From Rhodopseudomonas sp. BR0M22 (GTDB lineage Bacteria > Pseudomonadota > Alphaproteobacteria > Rhizobiales > Xanthobacteraceae), in contig NZ_QUMK01000045.1 in assembly GCF_010907035.1 (NCBI RefSeq), positions 1 through 46,962 on the forward strand: a stretch of 46,962 bases of DNA, given 5' to 3'. The translations under genes were made by a program, and so were the position numbers. This document shows positions 18,232 through 24,700 of the stretch, piece after piece (the stretch's first letter is position 1; every line of letters begins with the position of its first letter). Below the pieces are notes generated by a model. The model was not told where the DNA came from, did not search any database, and worked only from the letters and a program-made list of their open reading frames with translations.

Positions 18232-18345
18232 GGTCATTCCTGGGCGCGAGCGCTAGCTCGCGAACCCGGAATCCCGGGATTGTTTTGAGACCTCGCCCTA
18301 AACCGCGAGATTCCGGGCTCGCGCTACGCGCGCCCCGGAATGACG
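18232..18345. repeat. Long inverted repeat between convergent genes
   Basis: The left arm GGTCATTCCTGGGCGCGAGCG (from 18232) and the right arm GCGCGCCCCGGAATGAC (ending 18344) are imperfect inverted copies. Each arm also holds its own hairpin (GCGAGCGCTAGCTCGC on the left, GGGCTCGCGCTACGCGCGCCC on the right) and CCGGAATCCCGGG- or ATTCCGGG-type inner parts. It separates the acyl-CoA dehydrogenase (stop 18206) from the convergent AapJ gene (stop 18359) and could act as a two-way terminator or RNA-stabilising element. It resembles dispersed repeats of Rhodopseudomonas and Bradyrhizobium. Confidence 0.75.
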
Positions 18346-18358
18346 GAGCTGTGGCCTA

Positions 18359-19393
18359 TTATCTGATGGGCGGCGCGTACTGAATCCCGCCGTTGCTCCA
18401 GAGCTGGTTGAGGCCGCGCGGGATGCCGAGCTTGCCGACGTTGCGGTCGTAGACTTCGCCGTAATTGCCGACGTGGCGGATGATGCGGGCGGCCCAGTCC
18501 TTGGACAGGCCGAGGTCCTCGCCGAACGCGCCCTCGGTGCCGACCAGGCGCATCACGTCCGGCTTCTTCGATTTCAGCGCCGTATCGATGTTCTGCGAGG
18601 TGATGCCGAGCTCCTCGGCGTTGATCATCGCGTACAGCGTCCACTTCACGATCATCATCCAGTCGTCGTCGCGCTGACGTACCACCGGGGCGAGCGGCTC
18701 CTTGGAGATGACGTCGGGCATGATGACGTGGTCGGCGGCGTTGGCGAAGGTCTTGCGCAGTGCGTAGAGCTGCGACACGTCGGCCGTGAAGGTGTCGCAC
18801 TGGCCGTCCTTGTAGGCCTTCACCACGTCGTCGAACTTGTCGGACTTGACCTCCTGATACTTCATGTTGTTGGTGCGGAAGTAATCGGCGAGGTTGAGCT
18901 GGGTGGTGGTGCCGTTCTGGACGCAGACCTTGCTGCCGTCGAGCTCGACCGCGCTGTCGATCTTGCGCGACGCCGGGACCATGAAGCCCTGACCGTCGTA
19001 ATAAGCCACCGCCGGGAAATACAGGTCGTAGTTGGTCTCGCGCGACATGCTCCAGGTCGAGTTGCGCGACAGGATGTCGACCTTGCGGCTCTGCAGCTCC
19101 TTGAAGCGTTCGCTGGCATCGAGCGGCACGAATTTGACCTTGGTCGGATCGTCGAAGATCGCCGCCGCCACCGCGCGGCAGAAGTCGACGTCGAAGCCTG
19201 TCCAGTTGCCCTTGTCGTCCGGAGTCGCGAAGCCGGGCAGGCCCTTGTTGACGCCGCACAGCACGGCGTCGCGGCGGATGGTGCGCTTCAGCGTCTTGGT
19301 GTCGTAGCGCTCATAGGTGATCGCCGCCGCCGCGATGCCCGCCGCGACCACGAGCCCGATCGCGAGCCCGGTCTGAAACGTCCGTTTGAACAT
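18359..19393 (-). CDS. aapJ: General L-amino acid ABC transporter binding protein (AapJ-like)
   Basis: A 344-residue periplasmic binding protein of the polar amino acid class (type II fold). After a signal peptide (LAIGLVVAAGIAAAA) it reads RRDAVLCGVNKGLPGFATPD, then GFDVDFCRAVAAAIF, then ILSRNSTWSMSRET, all typical of AapJ from Rhizobium-type general amino acid permeases. The start MFKRTFQTG is chosen because the upstream extension to 19462 lacks signal-peptide logic. No aapQ, aapM or aapP lies downstream; an intergenic repeat and a convergent gene follow instead, so its transporter is elsewhere. It follows the L,D-transpeptidase gene after 40 bases. Confidence 0.9.
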   Translation of the reverse strand: MFKRTFQTGLAIGLVVAAGIAAAAITYERYDTKTLKRTIRRDAVLCGVNKGLPGFATPDDKGNWTGFDVDFCRAVAAAIFDDPTKVKFVPLDASERFKELQSRKVDILSRNSTWSMSRETNYDLYFPAVAYYDGQGFMVPASRKIDSAVELDGSKVCVQNGTTTQLNLADYFRTNNMKYQEVKSDKFDDVVKAYKDGQCDTFTADVSQLYALRKTFANAADHVIMPDVISKEPLAPVVRQRDDDWMMIVKWTLYAMINAEELGITSQNIDTALKSKKPDVMRLVGTEGAFGEDLGLSKDWAARIIRHVGNYGEVYDRNVGKLGIPRGLNQLWSNGGIQYAPPIR

Positions 19394-19433
19394 GCTGGAT
19401 CTTTCGCAATGAGAAGGGAAGGCCGCCGCGCCG

Positions 19434-20030
19434 TTACAGCTCGGGCTTTTGCCGGACCACAACCTTGGTGCCGACCGGCACGCGGTCGTACAAATCCATC
19501 ACGTCGGCATTCACCAGCCGGAAGCAGCCGGACGAAATCGCGGTGCCGATGGTGTCGGGGCGGTTGGTGCCGTGGATGCGATACACCGTCGAGCCGAGAT
19601 ACATCGCCCGCGCGCCGAGCGGATTGCCCGGGCCGCCGGCCATGAAGCGCGGCAGATAAGGCTGGCGCTGGATCATCTCCGGCGGCGGCACCCAATCCGG
19701 CCATTCGGCCTTGCGCGAGATCTTCAACAGGCCCTGCCATGTGAAGCCTTCACGGCCGACGCCGATGCCGTAGCGCAGCGCGCGGTTGTTGCCTTGCACC
19801 AAGTATAAATAGCGTTCGGAGGTCTGAACGATGATGGTGCCGGGGGGCTCGGTGGTGCGGAAATACACCATCTGCTTCTGCCATTCCGGCGGCAGCACAA
19901 AGCCGTCGTCGGCGATCAGTCCGGGCTCGTCTCCGACATCGGACTGCTGCGCGTAGCTCGGTGCCGATGCGAAGAGTGTGACCAGGGCGGTCGCCATCGC
20001 CACCCTGCCCAGCAAGCGCGGAAATCTCAT
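19434..20030 (-). CDS. L,D-transpeptidase (YkuD domain), periplasmic
   Basis: A 198-residue secreted protein. The signal peptide ends at APSYAQQ (about residue 28). The YkuD catalytic motif is visible as IHGTNRPDTIGTAISSGCFR near residues 155-175, with the active-site Cys in SGCFR and the His in IHGT. These enzymes form 3-3 cross-links in peptidoglycan or attach proteins to it. ATG 20030 follows GATGGGGGT. The gene sits 42 bases after the small oxidase-subunit gene and 40 bases before aapJ, so it may be on the same transcript, but no functional link is obvious. Confidence 0.92.
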   Translation of the reverse strand: MRFPRLLGRVAMATALVTLFASAPSYAQQSDVGDEPGLIADDGFVLPPEWQKQMVYFRTTEPPGTIIVQTSERYLYLVQGNNRALRYGIGVGREGFTWQGLLKISRKAEWPDWVPPPEMIQRQPYLPRFMAGGPGNPLGARAMYLGSTVYRIHGTNRPDTIGTAISSGCFRLVNADVMDLYDRVPVGTKVVVRQKPEL

Positions 20031-20072
20031 GACACCCCCATCGCGAGTCACAGACACTTGCTGTGTATCACG

Positions 20073-20204
20073 TCAGCCCTTACCGATCCACAGCCGCAGC
20101 AGCAGCGAAACCAGCGTCACCGCACCGACGCCGGCGAGCCAAAGCGCGACGAACCACAGCAGTCGTCGGGGCAGCGGGCTCTTCGGTTCAATCGGCGCCG
20201 TCAA
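20073..20204 (-). CDS. Small DUF2474 membrane subunit of the bd-type oxidase
   Basis: A 43-residue protein with one membrane helix (LLWFVALWLAGVGAVTLVSLLL) preceded by PKSPLPRR. This is the size, position and pattern of DUF2474 proteins, the CydX-like small subunits encoded after cydB in cyanide-insensitive oxidase operons. The start is TTG 20204-20202, overlapping the cydB stop in ATTGA; no ATG lies in frame between. The product is expected to stabilise the CydAB heme site in the inner membrane. Confidence 0.8.
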   Translation of the reverse strand: MTAPIEPKSPLPRRLLWFVALWLAGVGAVTLVSLLLRLWIGKG

Positions 20205-21205
20205 TGATAGCCGTGCTCCGGATCGATCTTGCCGCGGAACACCCAATAGGCCCAGGCGGTGTAGGCGAGGATGATCGGCACCAGAATGGCGACGCCGACC
20301 AGCATGAAGATCTGACTGTTCTCCGGTGCAGCGGCCTGCCAGATCGTGATGCTGCGCGGCACCACATACGGCCAGATGCTGATGCCGAGGCCGGCGTAGG
20401 ACAGCGCGAACAGGCACAGCGCCAGCAGGAACGGCTGATAGTCCCGGCGCTGCACCAGCGCCCGCAGCAACAGCGCGGTGACGATGGCGACCGCGAGCGG
20501 CACCTGCGCGGTGGCGAGCACGTTCGGCCAGGCGAACCAGCGCTGCGAATAGTCGTAGGACAGGAACGGCGTCGCCGCACTGACCGCGACGATCGCGGCG
20601 AGCAGCGCGAACAGCAGCCAGCGGCTCAGCCGATACGCCGTGTCGCGCAGATCGCCGGTGGTCTTCATCACCAGCCAGGTCGCGCCGAGCAGCGCGTAGC
20701 CGATCACCAGCGCGACGCCGGTGAGCACGCTGAACGGCGTCAGCCAGTCCCACCAGCCGCCCGCGTAGGCGCGTCCTTCGACGTGAATGCCCTGCAGCAG
20801 CGCGCCGAGCGCGATGCCCTGCGCCAGAGCCGCGATCAGCGAGCCGAGGAAGAAGGCGAGGTCCCAACGGTTGCGCTCGCGCTGGGTGCGCCAGCGGAAT
20901 TCGAACGCGACACCGCGAAACGCCAGCCCCAGCAGCATCGCGATGATCGGCGTGTACAGTGCCGGCATCAGCACCGCATAGGCCAGCGGAAACGCCGCGA
21001 ATAGCCCGCCGCCGCCGAGCACCAGCCAGGTCTCGTTGCCGTCCCACACCGGCGCGACGCTGTTCATGATGACGTCGCGGTCGCGCTTGGTGCGAAACAG
21101 CGGAAACAGGATGCCGAGACCGAGATCGAAGCCGTCCATCACCACATAGACGAACACCGCAAAGGCGATGATGAAGGCCCAGATCGTCGCGACGTCGTAA
21201 GTCAT
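20201..21205 (-). CDS. cydB: Cytochrome bd-type quinol oxidase subunit II
   Basis: A 334-residue membrane protein with eight to nine helices. The start region YVVMDGFDLGLGILFPLF and the following WDGNETWLVLGGGGLFAAFP are diagnostic for CydB/CioB. It pairs with subunit I encoded 19 bases upstream to oxidise quinol and reduce oxygen to water without pumping protons. The start MTYDVATIW (21205) is the usual N-terminus; the 36-residue upstream extension is arginine-rich shadow. Lengths of this subunit and of its partner fit the short, cyanide-insensitive (CIO) branch. Confidence 0.95.
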   Translation of the reverse strand: MTYDVATIWAFIIAFAVFVYVVMDGFDLGLGILFPLFRTKRDRDVIMNSVAPVWDGNETWLVLGGGGLFAAFPLAYAVLMPALYTPIIAMLLGLAFRGVAFEFRWRTQRERNRWDLAFFLGSLIAALAQGIALGALLQGIHVEGRAYAGGWWDWLTPFSVLTGVALVIGYALLGATWLVMKTTGDLRDTAYRLSRWLLFALLAAIVAVSAATPFLSYDYSQRWFAWPNVLATAQVPLAVAIVTALLLRALVQRRDYQPFLLALCLFALSYAGLGISIWPYVVPRSITIWQAAAPENSQIFMLVGVAILVPIILAYTAWAYWVFRGKIDPEHGYH

Positions 21206-21224
21206 AGCCACAACCGAATCCTGC

Positions 21225-22631
21225 TCAACTGAATCTGCGGGTGGCGATCGCCGGCGCCGGCGTGATGCCGGCGGCGCGTTCGGGCGTATCGCCGCGCGGA
21301 CCTTCCTCGCCATGATGCGGCGGATGCGCCATCAGCCGCAGGATGTAGACCACGCCCGCGATGAAGATGGCGAAATACACCACGATGAAGGCGATCAGCG
21401 ATGTCGCCACGGCGGGCGCGGCGAGCGGCGATACCGAGTCGACGGTGCGCAGCAGCCCGAACACCGTGAACGGCTGACGGCCGGTTTCGGTGGTGACCCA
21501 GCCTGCCAGCACGGCGATGAAGCCGGCCGGGCCCATCGCCAGCGCGAAGCGGTGCAAGGGGCGGGATTCGAACAGCCGGCCACGCCAGCGCAGCCACAGG
21601 CTGAACACGCCGAGGCCGAGCATCAGGAAGCCGAGCGAAACCATCACGCGGAACGACCAGAAGGTGATCGGCACCGGCGGCCAGTTTTCGCGCGGCACGG
21701 TGTCGAGGCCGGCGAGCGGGGCGTCGAGCGAGTGCTTCAGGATCAGCGACGACAGCTTGGGGATTTCCAACGCGTAGCGCACCACCGCGGCGTCCTGGTC
21801 CGGCAGGCCGAACAGGATCAGCGGCGCGCCGTCCGGATGGCTCTGGTAGTGGCCTTCCATCGCCATCACCTTGGCCGGCTGGTGCTCCAGCGTGTTGAGG
21901 CCGTGGGCGTCGCCGGCGAAGATCTGGATCGGCGCCACCACGGCGATCATCCACATCGCCATCGAGAACATCATCCGCGCGCCGGGCTGCCGGGTGTTGC
22001 TCAACAGGTGATAGGCGCCGACCGCGCCGACCACCAGCGCGGTGGTCAGGTAGGCGGCGAGCACCATGTGCACGAGCCGATACGGGAACGACGGATTGAA
22101 GATCAGCTTGAACCAGTCGACCGCGACGAACTGTCCGACGTCGTTGATGGCGTAGCCAGCGGGAGTCTGCATCCAGGAATTCGCCGACAGAATCCAGAAC
22201 GCCGACGTCAGCGTTCCGATCGCCACCATCAGCGTGGCGAAGAAGTGCAGCCGCGGCCCGACGAGCTTGAGGCCGAACAGCATCACGCCGAGAAATCCCG
22301 CCTCGAGGAAGAAGGCGGTCAGCACCTCGTAGGCCATCAGCGGCCCGAGTACCGGGCCGGTCTTGTCGGAGAATACCGCCCAGTTGGTGCCGAACTGGTA
22401 GGACATCACGATGCCCGAGACCACGCCCATGCCGAACGCGATCGCAAAGATCTTCATCCAGTAGTTGAACAGGTTGATGAAGACTTCGCGCTTGGTCCAC
22501 AGCCACAGCGCTTCAAGCACCGCAAGAAAGCTCGCCAGTCCGATCGAGAAGGCGGGGAAGATGATGTGAAACGAAACCGTGAAGGCGAACTGGAGGCGCG
22601 CCAGCACCACCGGATCCAGACTCTCGAACAT
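21225..22631 (-). CDS. cydA: Cytochrome bd-type quinol oxidase subunit I (CIO-like)
   Basis: A 468-residue subunit carrying all hemes. Likely heme ligands are the His in VSFHIIFP (residue 22), the His in RLVHMVLAAYL and the Met in RVMVSLGF. The quinol-loop motif GWVTTETGRQPF is present. The loop is short compared with the E. coli enzyme, and the protein is shorter than E. coli CydA (about 520), placing it in the cyanide-insensitive oxidase group. It should allow respiration at low oxygen or under cytochrome oxidase inhibition. First gene of the cydA-cydB-small subunit operon; a GGTGGA ribosome site directly precedes ATG 22631. Confidence 0.95.
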   Translation of the reverse strand: MFESLDPVVLARLQFAFTVSFHIIFPAFSIGLASFLAVLEALWLWTKREVFINLFNYWMKIFAIAFGMGVVSGIVMSYQFGTNWAVFSDKTGPVLGPLMAYEVLTAFFLEAGFLGVMLFGLKLVGPRLHFFATLMVAIGTLTSAFWILSANSWMQTPAGYAINDVGQFVAVDWFKLIFNPSFPYRLVHMVLAAYLTTALVVGAVGAYHLLSNTRQPGARMMFSMAMWMIAVVAPIQIFAGDAHGLNTLEHQPAKVMAMEGHYQSHPDGAPLILFGLPDQDAAVVRYALEIPKLSSLILKHSLDAPLAGLDTVPRENWPPVPITFWSFRVMVSLGFLMLGLGVFSLWLRWRGRLFESRPLHRFALAMGPAGFIAVLAGWVTTETGRQPFTVFGLLRTVDSVSPLAAPAVATSLIAFIVVYFAIFIAGVVYILRLMAHPPHHGEEGPRGDTPERAAGITPAPAIATRRFS

Positions 22632-23141
22632 TCCACCGACCCGTAGACGTGACGGAAGATGATGCGCAGATCATCGCGCGACTATGTATCGTCGCAGTGC
22701 ACAAATGCCTAGCCGGTAGCCGTTAACAATTCCGCGACGGCGTTGCGGTCGGTCGATCATCGTGCGGTTTGTCTCGGGTTTTCGAGGCGCGCAGTGCGCG
22801 CGCTGCGTCAACACAACGCATCAGCGAGCTGCAAACAAGCGAAAACCCGGACGAGGGGGCATCTCGTCCGGGTCCCTTGGAGGCCTACGATGGGGTGTCG
22901 GAGGCTTTGGAAATTCGCTGCCGCGCGACCTGCGATTGGCGGCCGCCGCGTCGATGGAGATCACCCTAGCAGGCCGATCTTTCCGTTCGATGTCGTCGAC
23001 CGTTTCAATTGTTTCATTCCGCGATCGAACTGCACTGTACAATTATAGTGACCACCACATCGTGGCGCGAGAGCGGCGGACGAGAACCGCTCCAAACTGC
23101 CGGCGTGCGACCAAGCGGCGCGGATCGGCGCGCTTGCGACG
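22632..23141. other. 510-base gap between cydA and the ECF sigma gene
   Basis: Both neighbours read leftwards. The part next to cydA (22640-22740) must hold its promoter, but I see no definite element. A strong minus-strand terminator lies at 22841-22873. Between that terminator and the sigma-factor stop is about 270 bases of leader-like sequence with TGAAACAATTG and TGAAACGGT motifs near 22997-23017. A 73-codon minus-strand frame (22821-23042) runs through the terminator and is not called as a gene. Confidence 0.6.
22841..22873 (-). terminator. Strong Rho-independent terminator
   Basis: A perfect 11-bp stem (ACCCGGACGAG, 22845-22855, with CTCGTCCGGGT, 22863-22873), a 7-base loop, and TTTTCGC following on the minus strand. 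It lies about 270 bases beyond the sigma-factor stop, an unusually long 3' region, so it may end either that mRNA or a separate short transcript started near 23000. Confidence 0.85.
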
Positions 23142-23753
23142 TCACGCCGCGAGGCTTTCGACGCCGTGCCGCTTGAGCAGTTCGGCGAGCTGCCTGCGGG
23201 CGTAGAACATCCGGGTCTTCACCGTGCTCTGCGGAATGCCGACGATACGCCCGACTTCCTGCACCGACTTCTCATGATAGTAGACGAGATTGATGATCTC
23301 GCGATGGGCCGGCGACAGTTTGGCGATGCAGGCGCGCAAGATGTCGCTGGTGCGGCTGCGGTCGAGGGCGGCTTCCGGCGAGTCCGAGCCGTCGGCGATC
23401 TCCAGCACGTCGTCCTGGTCGATATCCTCGTGCTGACGCTGGCGCAGCGCGGTGAGCGCCTTGAAGCGGGCGATCGACAGCAGCCAGGTCGACACTTGGG
23501 CGCGCCCTTCGAACTGCCGGGCCGTCCGCCATACATCCAGGAAAACCTGACTGACCAGATCCTCGGCGGTCGCGGCGTCGCGTACCATCCGCAAGATGAA
23601 CCGATAAACCCGGACGTTGTGCCGGGCGTACAAAGTGTGCATCGCAGTCCGGTCACCGTCCGCAATGCTGGCGAGCAGCATTTCATCGCTCGTGGCCCTG
23701 GCGGCGAGGATACCCAGGCGGCCGGCGTCGTTGAGCGCAATGACGTTCTGCAT
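23142..23753 (-). CDS. ECF-type RNA polymerase sigma factor
   Basis: A 203-residue sigma-70 family protein of the extracytoplasmic-function class. Region 2 spans about residues 28-97 (LYARHNVRVYRFILRMV, then AEDLVSQVFLDVWR and STWLLSIARFKAL). Region 4 spans about 135-190 (LSPAHREIINLVYYHEKS and GIPQSTVKTRMFYAR). Region 3 is absent, as expected. It would direct polymerase to a specific promoter set. No anti-sigma or PhyR-like gene is adjacent; the upstream neighbours are a two-component block in the same direction, 206 bases away. The upstream region holds an inverted repeat with GAAAC motifs that may be regulatory. Confidence 0.93.
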   Translation of the reverse strand: MQNVIALNDAGRLGILAARATSDEMLLASIADGDRTAMHTLYARHNVRVYRFILRMVRDAATAEDLVSQVFLDVWRTARQFEGRAQVSTWLLSIARFKALTALRQRQHEDIDQDDVLEIADGSDSPEAALDRSRTSDILRACIAKLSPAHREIINLVYYHEKSVQEVGRIVGIPQSTVKTRMFYARRQLAELLKRHGVESLAA

Positions 23754-23865
23754 GACGAGCTCCCTTCGTGCCGCGCTCCCCCGCGGCGTGTTGGGAGAAG
23801 TACTAGCCAGCTACCGTTTCAGGAGGTCTGCGCCGGGGAAGAAAATGGTTTCGTGCCATGATCGA

Positions 23866-23898
23866 ATTGTTTCGTCGCTTCGGCGGTGACGAAACAAT
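23866..23898. promoter_or_regulatory. Inverted repeat upstream of the ECF sigma gene
   Basis: A perfect 11-bp inverted repeat (ATTGTTTCGTC, 23866-23876, and GACGAAACAAT, 23888-23898) with an 11-base centre. It lies between the response regulator stop (23960) and the sigma start (23753). It has no T tract on the minus strand, so it is more likely an operator or promoter element than an intrinsic terminator. A related TGAAACAATTG occurs beyond the sigma gene near 23005-23017. Confidence 0.5.
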
Positions 23899-23959
23899 CG
23901 GTGCAAAAAGGCGAGAGGGATCAGGGCAGCAGGCGGCCGCGACGGGTCGGCCGGCAGGG

Positions 23960-24700
23960 TCAAGCCCGTTCGCTGGCGGGCGAGAACAAATAGCCGCCGC
24001 CGCGAATTGTCCTGATTACGGCCGGTTTCGTCGGATCCGGCTCGATCTTGCGGCGGATCCGCATGATGCGGAGATCGACCGCGCGGTCGAAGGCTTCGGC
24101 ATCTCGCGCATTCGCCAGCTCCAGCAGCCGCTCGCGCGACAGCACCCGCTTCGGATTGGCCGCGAACACCTTCAGCAGGCCGAATTCCGATGCGGTCAGC
24201 GGATGCTCGTTGCCGTCGTCGTCGCGCAGCGCCTGGGCCTCGAGATCGAGCCATTTGGTGCCGAACCGGACGAGCTGGGCGTTATCGGCCTTGGCGGCAC
24301 TCGCCGGTTCAATGGCGGCCGGCTTCGGCGGCGCCGCGCGGCGCAGCACCGAGCGGATCCGCGCCATCAATTCGCGTAGCTCGCAGGGCTTTGCGATGTA
24401 ATCGTCGGCGCCGAGCTCGAGGCCTACCACCCGGTCGATCGGGCTGGCGGTCGCGGTCAGCATGATCACCGGCACGTTCGACTTGGCCTTGAGGTCGCGG
24501 ATGATCGACAGCCCGTCCTCTTCCGGCATGTTGAGGTCGAGCACCACCAGATCCGGCAGCTTGGTGGCGATCTCGGCGCGCAGGCTCTTGCCGCCGTCGC
24601 ACAGCGTGACGGCAAAGCCGTGCATCTTCAGATAATCGCCGACCATTTCGCGGGCCGGGGCTTCGTCGTCGACGACGATGATGTGCGGGGTCTGGCTCAT
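23960..24700 (-). CDS. OmpR-type response regulator
   Basis: A 246-residue two-domain regulator. The receiver domain has the acidic pair DDE at residues 11-13, the phosphorylation site Asp55 in VVLDLNMPE, the Thr in MLTATAS and the Lys in YIAKP. A winged-helix DNA-binding domain follows (about 145-240: PLTASEFGLLKVFAANPKRV and VDLRIMRIRRKIEPDP). The start ATG overlaps the kinase stop in ATGA. The long frame upstream to 25768 is antisense shadow of the kinase. It is the output of the kinase pair encoded directly upstream; targets unknown, the sigma gene 206 bases downstream being an obvious candidate. Confidence 0.95.
   Translation of the reverse strand: MSQTPHIIVVDDEAPAREMVGDYLKMHGFAVTLCDGGKSLRAEIATKLPDLVVLDLNMPEEDGLSIIRDLKAKSNVPVIMLTATASPIDRVVGLELGADDYIAKPCELRELMARIRSVLRRAAPPKPAAIEPASAAKADNAQLVRFGTKWLDLEAQALRDDDGNEHPLTASEFGLLKVFAANPKRVLSRERLLELANARDAEAFDRAVDLRIMRIRRKIEPDPTKPAVIRTIRGGGYLFSPASERA

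Noticed and set aside
21312-22646. A 444-codon plus-strand frame opposite cydA
   Set aside because: It is full of Glu, Gln, Arg and His and has no family features; cydA on the other strand has conserved heme ligands.
22821-23042. A 73-residue minus-strand frame downstream of the ECF sigma gene
   Set aside because: It runs through a strong terminator hairpin and lacks a ribosome site and a recognisable family; the region is better explained as untranslated RNA.
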